From assembly GCF_003626535.1 (NCBI RefSeq), contig NZ_RBAL01000008.1, positions 248,001 to 312,000 of the forward strand: 64,000 nt of DNA, read 5' to 3'. Source of the stretch: Streptomyces hoynatensis (GTDB lineage: Bacteria; Actinomycetota; Actinomycetes; Streptomycetales; Streptomycetaceae). Positions 1 to 7,019 of the stretch are shown here, one piece after another. A program made the position numbers and the translations under genes. The notes beneath the pieces are model-generated. The model searched no databases and was not told the DNA's origin. It saw only the letters and a program-made list of their open reading frames with translations. Position 1 is the stretch's first letter. Each line of letters starts with the position of its first letter.

Positions 1-306
1 CTCGACCTGCTGCTCGACGGCGACTGGGCGGGCGAGGTGAAGCGGATCGAGAGCGGCCTGCGCGCGGGGCTCGCGCCGGCGCGCGGGCTGCGGGGCGTGC
101 GCGACGTCCGGGTGCTGGGCGCGATCGGGGTGATCCAGCTCGACCACGAGGTGGACCTGCCCGCGGCGACGCGGGCCGCGGTGGCCAACGGCGTCTGGCT
201 GCGGCCGTTCCGCGACCTGATCTACACGATGCCGCCCTATGTCACGCCGGACGAGGACGTGGCCCGCATCGCCCACGCCGCCCTCGCGGCGGCGGAGGCG
301 GCATAG
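1..306 (+). CDS. bioA: BioA C-terminal fragment (DAPA aminotransferase)
   Basis: This is the last 101 codons of a protein whose start lies before the window; the frame is open from base 1 to a TAG stop at 304-306. BioA is the PLP enzyme that uses S-adenosylmethionine as amino donor to make 7,8-diaminopelargonate from 8-amino-7-oxononanoate in biotin synthesis. The visible tail has the class-III aminotransferase ending: a VRVLGAIGVIQL-type strand, then WLRPFRDLIYTMPPYV and a closing helix. The assignment rests on this tail and on bioD following directly. The PLP lysine is outside the window, so activity cannot be judged. Confidence 0.85.
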   Translation, partial: LDLLLDGDWAGEVKRIESGLRAGLAPARGLRGVRDVRVLGAIGVIQLDHEVDLPAATRAAVANGVWLRPFRDLIYTMPPYVTPDEDVARIAHAALAAAEAA

Positions 307-431
307 GCCGCGTCGTTCGGATCACGCGATCGCCGATCGGCGGCGGGGCCGTGACCTGGGCGAAGCAGGGGAGACCGGGGTGGGGACGCCACCGCGAAGA
401 GGGCCGAAGAGCCGGCCGGGAAGAGAGTGCT

Positions 432-1154
432 GTGTCCGAAGGGCGGGTCCTGTTCGTCTCGGGGACCGGGACCGAGATCGGGAAGACGGTGGTGACGGCG
501 GCCTGCGCGGCGGCCGCGCTGGCCGCGGGCCGGTCGGTCGCGGTGCTGAAGGCCGCGCAGACCGGGCTGGCGGCGGGTCAGCCGGGGGACGCCGCCGAGG
601 CGGCCCGGCTGGCCGGACCCGTGCACGCGGTCGAACTCGCCCGTTTCCCCGAGCCCTTGGCGCCGGAGACGGCGGCCAGGCGGGCGGGGCTGCCGCCGGT
701 GCGCCCGGCCGAGGTGGCGAAGGCGGCCGGGGCGCTGGCCGAGGAGCACGACCTGGTGCTCGTGGAGGGCAGCGGCGGGCTGCTGGTGCGTTTCGACGAG
801 ACCGGCGGGACGCTCGCCGACGCGGCGCGGCTGCTGGGCGCGCCGGTCCTGGTCGTCACGGCCGCGGGCCTGGGGACCCTCAACGCCACCGCGCTGACCA
901 CGGAGGCGCTGCGGGCCCGCGGCCTGGACTGCCGCGGCCTGGTCATCGGCAGCTGGCCGCGGCGCCCCGGCCTGGCGGCCCGCTGCAACCTGGACGACCT
1001 GCCCGCCGCCGCGGGCGCCCCGCTGCTCGGGGTGCTTCCGGAGCGGGCCGCGGCCCTGCCGCTCGCGGACTTCCGCTCCGGCGCCCTGGGCTGGCTCGCC
1101 CCCGCCCTCGACGGCCGCGGGTCCGGCCGGTTTGCCGCGGGCTCCCGCGGCTGA
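432..1154 (+). CDS. bioD: Dethiobiotin synthetase BioD
   Basis: 240 residues, the normal BioD length. The ATP-dependent enzyme closes the ureido ring of dethiobiotin from 7,8-diaminopelargonate and CO2, the step after BioA. A P-loop GTGTEIGKT lies about 12 residues from the start, followed by KAAQTG (the usual KPxQTG substrate loop) and VEGSGGLLV, which carries the conserved Glu-Gly-x-Gly-Gly. I chose GTG at 432 because it puts the P-loop at the usual distance; the frame also runs back to an ATG at 351, but that extension (WAKQGRPGWGRHREE) resembles no BioD N-terminus. It sits 125 bases after bioA in the same direction and is convergent with the efflux gene downstream. Confidence 0.93.
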   Translation: MSEGRVLFVSGTGTEIGKTVVTAACAAAALAAGRSVAVLKAAQTGLAAGQPGDAAEAARLAGPVHAVELARFPEPLAPETAARRAGLPPVRPAEVAKAAGALAEEHDLVLVEGSGGLLVRFDETGGTLADAARLLGAPVLVVTAAGLGTLNATALTTEALRARGLDCRGLVIGSWPRRPGLAARCNLDDLPAAAGAPLLGVLPERAAALPLADFRSGALGWLAPALDGRGSGRFAAGSRG

Positions 1155-1162
1155 CCCCCGGG

Positions 1163-1178
1163 CGGGGCCGGGACCCCG
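1163..1178. terminator. GC hairpin between convergent bioD and MFS gene
   Basis: CGGGG (1163-1167) and CCCCG (1174-1178) form a short hairpin around a 6-base loop, in a 58-base gap filled with G/C runs that could form longer alternative stems. There is no T tract. It is a plausible bidirectional terminator by position only. Confidence 0.35.
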
Positions 1179-1212
1179 GACGGGGCGGGCCCCGGGCGGC
1201 CGGGGCGGGCGG

Positions 1213-2670
1213 TCAGCCCTCGCCCACGGCCGCCGTGGCCCGTTCCGCGCCGGACTCGCGAGGTGCCTCGGCCGCGCCGCCTGCGGCCTGGCGGGCCGGG
1301 GCGCGGCGCGCCGCCGGGACCAGGCAGGCGGCCAGGGCGGCGGCCAGGCACAGCAGGGTGAGCACGAGGAACCCGTGGCTGAAGCCGGCCTCGCGCGGCA
1401 GCCCGTCGGGGCGCGGGTTGCCGGTGACGACGGTGCTCATCACCGCGGCGCCGATCGCCCCGCCCACGGTGCGGATGTTGGCGTTCATGCCGCTGGCCGC
1501 GCCGGTCTGCTGCGGGGGGACGCTGCCGACGATGAGGTTGGTCATGGCCGAGAACGCCAGGCCGATGCCCGCCCCGAACACCCCGGCGGCCAGCCCGATC
1601 TGCCAGCGTTCGCCGTGCCAGGCGGCCAGCGATGCGCAGGGCAGCCCGCACAGCACGGCGCCGGTGGCGAGTTGGGCCTTGGCGCTGAAGACGCCCTGCA
1701 CCCGCCCGCTGACGATGCCGAAGACGAACATGGTGACCAGCATGGGCAGCATCAGCAGGCCGGCCTCGGTGACGCTCGCGCCGAAGCCGTAGCCGGCCTC
1801 GCGTGGGATCTGGACGAGCTGCGGCAGGAAGGCGAAGACCCCGAACATCCCGGCGCCGAAGAGCAGCGCGGCGCTGTTGGTGGTCCACACGCCGGGCAGC
1901 CGCATGATGCGCATGTCGATCAGCGGGGTGGCCGAGCGCGCCTCGGTGAGGACCCACGCCACCAGCAGCACCGCCGCGGCCGCCAGCAGGCCGAGGACCC
2001 TGGCGGAGCCCCAGCCCCAGCTCGTCGCCTGGCTGATGGGCAGCAGGAGGGCGACCAGCCCGGCCGCGAGGAGCCCGGCCGCGGCCCAGTTGACGCGGCC
2101 TCGGGTGCGCACCCGGGACTCGGGGATGAGCAGGTGCGCCGCGAGGGTGGCCGCGGTGACGACGGCCACGGGAATCCAGAACAGCCAGTGGTAGTCGAGG
2201 GCGCTGATCACCGGGCCCGCGAGGACGACGCCGAGTCCGCTGCCGACGGCCAGCACGGCGGCGAAGGCCCCGACGGCCGCGGGTATGCGCGCGGGCTCGA
2301 ACTCGTCGCGGATGATGCCGAAGGACAGCGGGAAGACGGCGCCGCCCGCGCCCTGGACGACGCGGCCGAGGATGAGGACGCCGATGCTGGGCGCGAGCGC
2401 GGCCAGCAGGCAGCCCACGGCAAGCGCCGTGGTGGCGGCCACGAGCGTGCGCTTCTTGCCGACCATGTCGCCGACGCGGCCGAGGATCGGGGTGAACACG
2501 GAGGCGGACAGCAGGTAGGCGGTCAGGACCCAGGTCGTGGTCGACTGCGAGGAGTGCAGTTCGTGCTGGATGGTGGGCAGCGCGGGGGTGACGAGCGACT
2601 GGAGCATCGAGAAGACTCCGGCGCCCACCGCGAGCACCCCGAACGTCAGCCGGGGACGGGACGTGGTCAC
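1213..2670 (-). CDS. MFS drug-efflux transporter, DHA2 (EmrB/QacA) type
   Basis: A 485-residue integral membrane protein with about 14 hydrophobic segments, the DHA2 size. Proton-driven export of toxic compounds is the family role; the substrate is unknown. The loop after TM2 reads GRVGDMVGKKR, matching MFS motif A (GxxxDxxGRK), and the segment after it has GRVVQGAGGA, motif-C-like. The tail is a charged, Ala/Glu-rich cytoplasmic stretch. The start is GTG at 2670 (VTTSRPRLTFGV); the upstream extension has no membrane or signal character. It is divergent from the TetR gene at 2865, with three palindromes between them, so repression by that TetR is the natural inference. Confidence 0.88.
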   Translation of the reverse strand: MTTSRPRLTFGVLAVGAGVFSMLQSLVTPALPTIQHELHSSQSTTTWVLTAYLLSASVFTPILGRVGDMVGKKRTLVAATTALAVGCLLAALAPSIGVLILGRVVQGAGGAVFPLSFGIIRDEFEPARIPAAVGAFAAVLAVGSGLGVVLAGPVISALDYHWLFWIPVAVVTAATLAAHLLIPESRVRTRGRVNWAAAGLLAAGLVALLLPISQATSWGWGSARVLGLLAAAAVLLVAWVLTEARSATPLIDMRIMRLPGVWTTNSAALLFGAGMFGVFAFLPQLVQIPREAGYGFGASVTEAGLLMLPMLVTMFVFGIVSGRVQGVFSAKAQLATGAVLCGLPCASLAAWHGERWQIGLAAGVFGAGIGLAFSAMTNLIVGSVPPQQTGAASGMNANIRTVGGAIGAAVMSTVVTGNPRPDGLPREAGFSHGFLVLTLLCLAAALAACLVPAARRAPARQAAGGAAEAPRESGAERATAAVGEG

Positions 2671-2775
2671 GTGTGTGGTCTCTTCCGTTGGCGAGAGAGG
2701 AGGACGGGCCGGGCGCGAGGCGGGCCGCGTCGGGAGATCGGCGCATCCCCTGGGGACGTCACGGCAGGGGTGGCC

Positions 2776-2829
2776 GGCATGCCTGCTAAAGTTGAGGCAT
2801 GCCTCCACAATAACGGAGGGTGGCCTCCG
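2776..2829. promoter_or_regulatory. Three palindromes between divergent MFS and tetR genes
   Basis: The 194-base divergent gap contains GGCATGCC at 2776-2783, the same core inside GAGGCATGCCTC at 2794-2805 (an 18-bp near-palindrome 2791-2808 with one mismatched pair), and CGGAGG-gtgg-CCTCCG at 2814-2829. The two GGCATGCC centres are exactly 20 bp apart, about two helical turns. Such symmetric sites between a TetR gene and its target are typical TetR operators. Binding is inferred, not shown. Confidence 0.55.
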
Positions 2830-2864
2830 GTACAAGTCGGGACCAGGGAAAACAGGAGGAACCG

Positions 2865-3440
2865 GTGGCGGAGAAGGAAGCCCCCGCGGCGCACCGGGCG
2901 GTCCGGCCGCCGCACCGCGCCGACGCGCGCCGCAACTACGACGCCCTGCTCGCCGCCGCCCGGGAGGCGTTCGCCGAACGCGGCACCGACGCCTCCCTTG
3001 AGGAGATCGCCCGCCGCGCGGGGGTGGGCATCGGCACCCTGTACCGGAACTTCCCGACCCGCGGGCACCTGCTGGACAGCGTGTACGTCAGCGAGGTGGA
3101 GAGCCTGTGCCGGGCCGCAGAAGAGGCGGCGGAACTGCCGCCCTGGGAGGCGCTGGCGACCTGGACGCGCCGCTTCGTGGCCTACGTCGCGACCAAGCGG
3201 GCGCTGCACGAGGCGCTCAACCGGGACTCGGAGATGTTCCGCTCGTCCCGCGCCAGGATCTACGAGGCGGGGGCGCCGCTGTACACCCGGGCCCAGGAGG
3301 CCGGGGAGGTCCGCCGCGACGCCGGCTTCGACGACATGATCCGCATGGTCAGCGGCCTGACCTCCGCCTCCTTCGTGGACGAGGCGCAGCGCGAGCGCGT
3401 CCTGTCCATCGCCCTCTCCGGCCTGCGCCACACCTCCTGA
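2865..3440 (+). CDS. TetR-family repressor
   Basis: 191 residues. The N-terminal helix-turn-helix runs from about residue 20 to 65: RRNYDALLAAAREAFAERG, then LEEIARRAGVGIGTLYRNF, the canonical TetR recognition helix. The C-terminal ligand domain has the HLLDSVY and VSGLTSASF pattern seen in actinobacterial TetR proteins with a TetR_C_33-like domain. The GTG at 2865 follows an AGGAGGA ribosome site by about 6 bases, which decides the start over an upstream ATG at 2820. It is divergent from the MFS efflux gene and probably represses both that gene and itself through the palindromes in the gap. The inducer is unknown. Confidence 0.9.
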   Translation: MAEKEAPAAHRAVRPPHRADARRNYDALLAAAREAFAERGTDASLEEIARRAGVGIGTLYRNFPTRGHLLDSVYVSEVESLCRAAEEAAELPPWEALATWTRRFVAYVATKRALHEALNRDSEMFRSSRARIYEAGAPLYTRAQEAGEVRRDAGFDDMIRMVSGLTSASFVDEAQRERVLSIALSGLRHTS

Positions 3441-3445
3441 CCCGC

Positions 3446-3464
3446 CGGGCCGCGCCGCGGCCCG
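3446..3464. terminator. Hairpin between convergent tetR genes
   Basis: CGGGCCGC and GCGGCCCG form a perfect 8-bp stem with a 3-base loop, six bases after the stop of the first tetR. It is placed to terminate both convergent regulators. Confidence 0.5.
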
Positions 3465-3546
3465 TCCGCGGCGGAGCCGGGCCGCGCCCCCGGCGACGGC
3501 CGTTTTCCCGCCGCCGGGTCACCTCGCCCCCGCGCCCGGCGGGGCG

Positions 3547-4140
3547 TCAGGGCCGCCCCGGCCCGACGAGCCCGGCCAGCGCGCGCAGGCCGGCGACGAC
3601 GTCGGCCCCGCTGGGGGCCTGTTCGGGGTCGGCGAGCCATTGCGTCAGCAGGCCGGAGAACAGAGCCAGTTGGACGGCGCCCAGCGTGCGCGCCTCGGCG
3701 TCGCCGACCTCGTCCTCCGGCACCTCGCCGAGGGTGGCGGCCAGGCCGAGCCGCCCCTGGGCCAGCCCCCCGGCGAGGTAGCGGCGCAGGTCCTCCGAGT
3801 GCTCGGCCTGGGTGACCGCCTCGACCGAGGCGAGCCACAGGGCGCGGTGCGCCGAGAAGGACTCGATGATCCGGTCCCACATCGCCTCGTACCGCTCCGC
3901 GGGCGTGGCCCCCTCCTGGCCGAAGGCGGACAGGGTGCGGCCGACGCGGGTGCCCCACTCGTCGATGGCCTCGATGAGCGCGGCGTTGAGCAGCGCCTCG
4001 CGGGAGCCGAAGTGGTAGCCGATGGCGGCCATGCTCACGCCGCCGGAAGCGGCGGTGATGTCGCGCACGGTGGTGCGCGCCCAGCCCTTCTCCTCCAGGC
4101 AGCGGCGGGCTCCGGCGAGCAGGTCTTCGCGATTTCCCAT
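3547..4140 (-). CDS. TetR-family regulator
   Basis: 197 residues. The helix-turn-helix is at the extreme N-terminus: REDLLAGARRCLEEKGWARTT, then ITAASGGVSMAAIGYHFGSRE, where YHFGSRE replaces the usual YYHFxSKE. The rest is a helical ligand domain with Trp/Leu-rich helices. I chose ATG at 4140 (MGNRED); the open frame continues upstream but adds no family-like sequence. There is no purine-rich ribosome site just before this ATG, so a leaderless or weakly initiated message is possible. It is divergent from the alpha/beta-hydrolase gene at 4278, which is its likely target. Confidence 0.87.
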   Translation of the reverse strand: MGNREDLLAGARRCLEEKGWARTTVRDITAASGGVSMAAIGYHFGSREALLNAALIEAIDEWGTRVGRTLSAFGQEGATPAERYEAMWDRIIESFSAHRALWLASVEAVTQAEHSEDLRRYLAGGLAQGRLGLAATLGEVPEDEVGDAEARTLGAVQLALFSGLLTQWLADPEQAPSGADVVAGLRALAGLVGPGRP

Positions 4141-4184
4141 GGCCAGGAGGCTAGTCAGCGGTGACGCAGAGGCACAAGGCGGAA

Positions 4185-4217
4185 GCCTCAGACGCACGCC
4201 TCAGGCAAGCGTCTTGC
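4185..4217. promoter_or_regulatory. Candidate operator between tetR and hydrolase gene
   Basis: The divergent gap holds GCCTCAG twice (4185-4191 and 4198-4204, 13 bp apart) and an inverted repeat GCAAG-CGT-CTTGC at 4205-4217. These are the only clear symmetric or repeated elements in the gap. Assignment as the site for the adjacent TetR protein is inference. Confidence 0.4.
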
Positions 4218-4277
4218 GCATTTGCCCAAATCCTGGCTACGCTCCTTCCCGTCGCCACCGAACGAAGGGACCTCCCC

Positions 4278-5078
4278 ATGCACGCCACGGCCGCGCACAC
4301 CACCGCCACCCGCGCCGACCTCGTCATCGACGGCCGCCGGCTGTCCTACCTGGACTTCGGCGGGACCGGCCGCCCGCTCGTCGCCCTGCACGGGCACCTG
4401 TCCGAGGGCGCCTCCTTCGCCCCCCTCGCCCGGGCGCTCGGCCCCGGCTGGCGGCTGACGGCCCCGGATCAGCGCGGCCACGGGGAGTCCGACCGCGCCG
4501 CCGACTACGCGCGTGCGGGCTACCTGGCCGACATCGAGGCGCTCCTGGACCACCTGGGGCTGGACCGCGTCGTGCTGCTCGGCCACTCCCTCGGCGCCGT
4601 CAACGCCTACCAGTTCGCCGCCCGCCACCCCGAACGCGTCAGCGCGCTGATCAACGTCGAAGGCGCCGCGTCTCTCGGCCTCGAAGGGCCGAATCCCTTC
4701 GCCTTCCTGCTCGGCCGGCCCTACCAGGCGCCCACCCGCGAGGCGCTGCTGGCGGGCCTGGGCCCGGCCGGGCCCTACTTCGCCGACCGGCTGCGGGAGA
4801 ACGCGGACGGCACCTGGCGGCTGCCCTTCCACCCCCAGGACATGTACCGCTCGGAGGACCTGGTCCACGGCGACCACTGGGCGGACTGGACGGCCACCGA
4901 CTGCCCGGCCCTGCTGATCCACGGCAGCAGGGGCGTCATCCCGGCCGAGCAGGTCCTGGCCATGGCCGAGCGCCGCCCCGGCACCACGCCGGTCGAACTC
5001 GACGCCGACCACCTCGTCCCCACCACCGCCCCCGAGGCGTTCGCCGCCGCGGTCACCGCGTTCCTCGCCACCCTCTGA
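4278..5078 (+). CDS. Alpha/beta-fold hydrolase
   Basis: 266 residues, a typical single-domain alpha/beta hydrolase. The HG oxyanion motif is in VALHGHLSEG near residue 40, the nucleophile elbow is GHSLG (Ser about 110), and the catalytic His is in DADHLVPTTAPEAF near the C-terminus. An acid at ESDRAADY or in the late strand completes the triad. The substrate cannot be read from the sequence; candidates are a small ester, lactone or epoxide. ATG at 4278 follows GAAGGGA by 7 bases. The gene is divergent from a TetR regulator and probably controlled by it. Confidence 0.88.
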   Translation: MHATAAHTTATRADLVIDGRRLSYLDFGGTGRPLVALHGHLSEGASFAPLARALGPGWRLTAPDQRGHGESDRAADYARAGYLADIEALLDHLGLDRVVLLGHSLGAVNAYQFAARHPERVSALINVEGAASLGLEGPNPFAFLLGRPYQAPTREALLAGLGPAGPYFADRLRENADGTWRLPFHPQDMYRSEDLVHGDHWADWTATDCPALLIHGSRGVIPAEQVLAMAERRPGTTPVELDADHLVPTTAPEAFAAAVTAFLATL

Positions 5079-5194
5079 GGGCGCGGTGACCACGGAGGCT
5101 GCCGACCGAGGCTCCCGCGCGGCGAACGGCCCTCGGCGCCGGCGGCCCGGGGGCGGGGGCGCCGCCCGCCCGGGGCGCGGCCCGGGGCCGGGGC

Positions 5195-6517
5195 TCAGCA
5201 GATCCCGTCCCCCGCCCGGGGGTTGCGCAGCCCGAACGCGGGGCGCAGCCGCAGCCCGGCCCAGGTCCCCAGCAGGGCGCACCCGCCCCACACCCAGCCG
5301 TGCAGGCTCCCCGAGGCGATGCCGGCCAGGTAGGCGCCGATGTTGCAGCCCCCGGCCAGCCGGGCGCCCACGCCCATCAGGACGCCGCCCGCCACGGCGG
5401 CGACCGCCGTGCGCCAGGGCACGTTCCGGTGCAGGGCCCAGGTGCCGCCGAGCGCGGCGGCGACCGCGGCGCCGACCATGATCCCGATGTCGGTGAGGCT
5501 GTTCTTGTCGGCGAGCACCGCGCCGTGCAGCATGTCGGCGTTGCCCGGCTGCCGCCAGAAGCTCCAGTGCTCGGGCTGCCCGCCGAGCGCCCCCACCAGC
5601 TTGCTGCCCCACAGCGCGAAGGCGCTGGTCACCCCCCAGGCGCCGCCGGAGACCAGCAGGACGCCCGCGCCCAGCACGGCCAGCGCCACGGCGCCCGCGG
5701 CCAGCGGCCAGGAGCCGCGCACCAGCCGCGCCGCCACGCCCCTGGCGCTGGGCACCGCGCCGATCGGGGGCGGCGTGCGGCGGCGCTGGACGACGCGGCT
5801 GACCAGGACGATCAGCGCGAGCGCCAGGAGGGTCAGGGCCCAGGAGCCGAACCAGCCGACGTGGTCCGACAGCAGGTAGGGGTCGTAGGCGGGCAGGTCG
5901 TGCCAGAGGTCGAACTGCCAGGCGGCGAGGGTGGAACCGGCGACGAAGCCGCCGAGGGTCAGCACGATCGAGGTCTGGCCGGCCCCGACGGCGAAGAGGG
6001 TGCCGGAGGCGCAGGCGCCGCCGAGTTGCATGCCGACGGCGAAGAGGAAGGACCCGATCAGCAGGGCCACCCCGAGCGGCCCGGCCGAGGGCGCGGGCCG
6101 GGAGCCGAACAGGCCGGTGCCGGTGCCGATGACGAGGGCGAAGAGGGTGGCCGTGGTGCCGAGCAGCAGCGCGTGGGCGCGCAGCCCGGCCCCGTTGCCG
6201 ACGGCGATCAGCTGCCGCCAGGCGGAGGTGAAGCCGAACCTGGAGTGGAAGAGCGCGAAGCCGAGGCCGAGTCCGAGGAGCAGCAGGACGCCCGGCTTGC
6301 CGCCGTGCGCGGCGAAGACCCAGGCGGTCAGCGCCGCGGCGAGCGCCCCGGCGAGGAGGAGCGGGCCCCGGCGCACGGGCGGCGCCGGGGGCGCCTCGGG
6401 CCGCGGCGCGCTCGTCGGCGCGGGGGCGAACAGCGCGGCGGGCACCGGCCTTGGCCTGCCGCCCCGGGCCGAAGGGGACGCCGCGGGAGAGGGGGCCGGG
6501 GAGGATTGCGTGGTCAC
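5195..6517 (-). CDS. YeeE/YedE-family sulfur-compound transporter
   Basis: A 440-residue membrane protein with a Pro/Ala-rich cytoplasmic N-terminus (about 60 residues) and then roughly 9-11 hydrophobic segments. The two halves carry related signatures with cysteines, GGACASGTL and GGCNIGAYLAG, the YeeE/YedE hallmark. In characterised members such cysteines pass thiosulfate across the membrane; this protein may import thiosulfate or another sulfur or selenium compound. GTG at 6517 lies 7 bases after GGAG. The gene stands alone, convergent with the hydrolase, with a cysteine-rich mini-ORF 230 bases upstream. It ends with Cys as its last residue. Confidence 0.85.
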   Translation of the reverse strand: MTTQSSPAPSPAASPSARGGRPRPVPAALFAPAPTSAPRPEAPPAPPVRRGPLLLAGALAAALTAWVFAAHGGKPGVLLLLGLGLGFALFHSRFGFTSAWRQLIAVGNGAGLRAHALLLGTTATLFALVIGTGTGLFGSRPAPSAGPLGVALLIGSFLFAVGMQLGGACASGTLFAVGAGQTSIVLTLGGFVAGSTLAAWQFDLWHDLPAYDPYLLSDHVGWFGSWALTLLALALIVLVSRVVQRRRTPPPIGAVPSARGVAARLVRGSWPLAAGAVALAVLGAGVLLVSGGAWGVTSAFALWGSKLVGALGGQPEHWSFWRQPGNADMLHGAVLADKNSLTDIGIMVGAAVAAALGGTWALHRNVPWRTAVAAVAGGVLMGVGARLAGGCNIGAYLAGIASGSLHGWVWGGCALLGTWAGLRLRPAFGLRNPRAGDGIC

Positions 6518-6709
6518 GAGAACTCCGTGGTCGGTGGGGGGAGGGGGGAGGCGCGCGGGGGCGCTTCGGAGAGCGGCCGGGAGGGGCGGCGCCGGCGTGC
6601 ACCGGGGGCGCGGGGCGGCGCCGGGGCGGCGCGGCCGTGGCCGCGAGGGGCGGGGCCGCACGGGGCGGGCGCGCCGGAGGGTGAGCCGGGCCGGGAAGCC
6701 GCCGGGGAG

Positions 6710-6726
6710 CCCGGGGGGAACCCGGG
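6710..6726 (-). other. Hairpin between Cys-rich leader ORF and yeeE
   Basis: Two CCCGGG arms (6710-6715, 6721-6726) separated by GGGAA form a 6-bp stem about 20 bases after the mini-ORF stop on the minus strand. The wider 6518-6745 gap is a G/C-run leader with several alternative pairings, which would suit an attenuator. No function is demonstrated. Confidence 0.3.
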
Positions 6727-6745
6727 GAAACGGCCGGGGAAGGGG

Positions 6746-6829
6746 TCAGCGGCAACAGAGGCCGTCGTCCGCGCACCACGCCGAGCTCGCGAACAGCGCG
6801 AGGCACAGGAAGCGGGCGGGTGCGGACAT
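6746..6829 (-). CDS. Cys-rich leader peptide candidate (27 aa)
   Basis: A 27-codon ORF read toward yeeE, too short for routine gene calling. It starts ATG TCC GCA and ends in ADDGLCCR then TGA. Four of 27 residues are cysteine (positions 9, 19, 25, 26), with two adjacent Cys codons right before the final Arg. A second in-frame ATG lies three codons upstream (6838), and GGGAGG sits between the two ATGs. Cys-codon runs in short upstream ORFs act as cysteine-sensing attenuators of sulfur genes in mycobacteria, so this is a candidate regulator of the yeeE transporter. The hydrophobic middle (FLCLALFASSAW) could instead make it a small membrane peptide. Confidence 0.45.
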   Translation of the reverse strand: MSAPARFLCLALFASSAWCADDGLCCR

Positions 6830-6914
6830 GCCTCCCATCCTAGGGCCGGCCCCCCGCGCCCTCCCACCCCCGCCCCCGGACCCGGGGCCCGGCGAACTCG
6901 TGTCCCGGCGGGTA

Positions 6915-6944
6915 TTGCCGAGTCGCCCGAAACGCGTCTAACAT
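6915..6944 (+). promoter_or_regulatory. Probable promoter of the lacI-family gene
   Basis: TTGCCG (6915-6920) and TAACAT (6939-6944) are spaced 18 bases, a reasonable vegetative-sigma promoter. Initiation near 6951 would place the perfect palindrome at 6957 just inside the transcribed region, an ideal position for autorepression. Confidence 0.5.
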
Positions 6945-6956
6945 CCCGAGCATCAG

Positions 6957-6988
6957 TTCGTCGAAACGATTCGACGAAACGATTCGAC
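6957..6988. promoter_or_regulatory. LacI-type operator: perfect 22-bp inverted repeat plus partial second copy
   Basis: Arms TTCGTCGAA (6957-6965) and TTCGACGAA (6970-6978) are perfect complements around ACGA. The 14-base word CGAAACGATTCGAC then occurs twice, at 6962-6975 and 6975-6988, so a second half-overlapping palindrome lies 13 bp downstream. It sits 42 bases before the LacI start and just after the predicted -10. LacI-family proteins bind such CG-centred palindromes, so autoregulation and control of the following sugar operon is the straightforward inference. Confidence 0.75.
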
Positions 6989-7019
6989 AACGCAGCGCAA
7001 GCACCGCAAGGGAGCGGCG

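Noticed and set aside
1213..5078. Two tetR genes as a toxin-antitoxin or antibiotic-resistance island
   Set aside because: Each regulator has its own divergent target and operator; nothing ties them together beyond adjacency, and the arrangement is common in actinomycetes.
4188..6806. An 872-codon minus-strand open frame over the hydrolase and yeeE genes
   Set aside because: Its product is Arg/Ala/Pro-rich without domains, and the overlapping frames encode recognisable families. Long open frames of this sort arise because stop codons are rare in this DNA; the same applies to those at 30814-36654 and 51129-56723 upstream of 52739.
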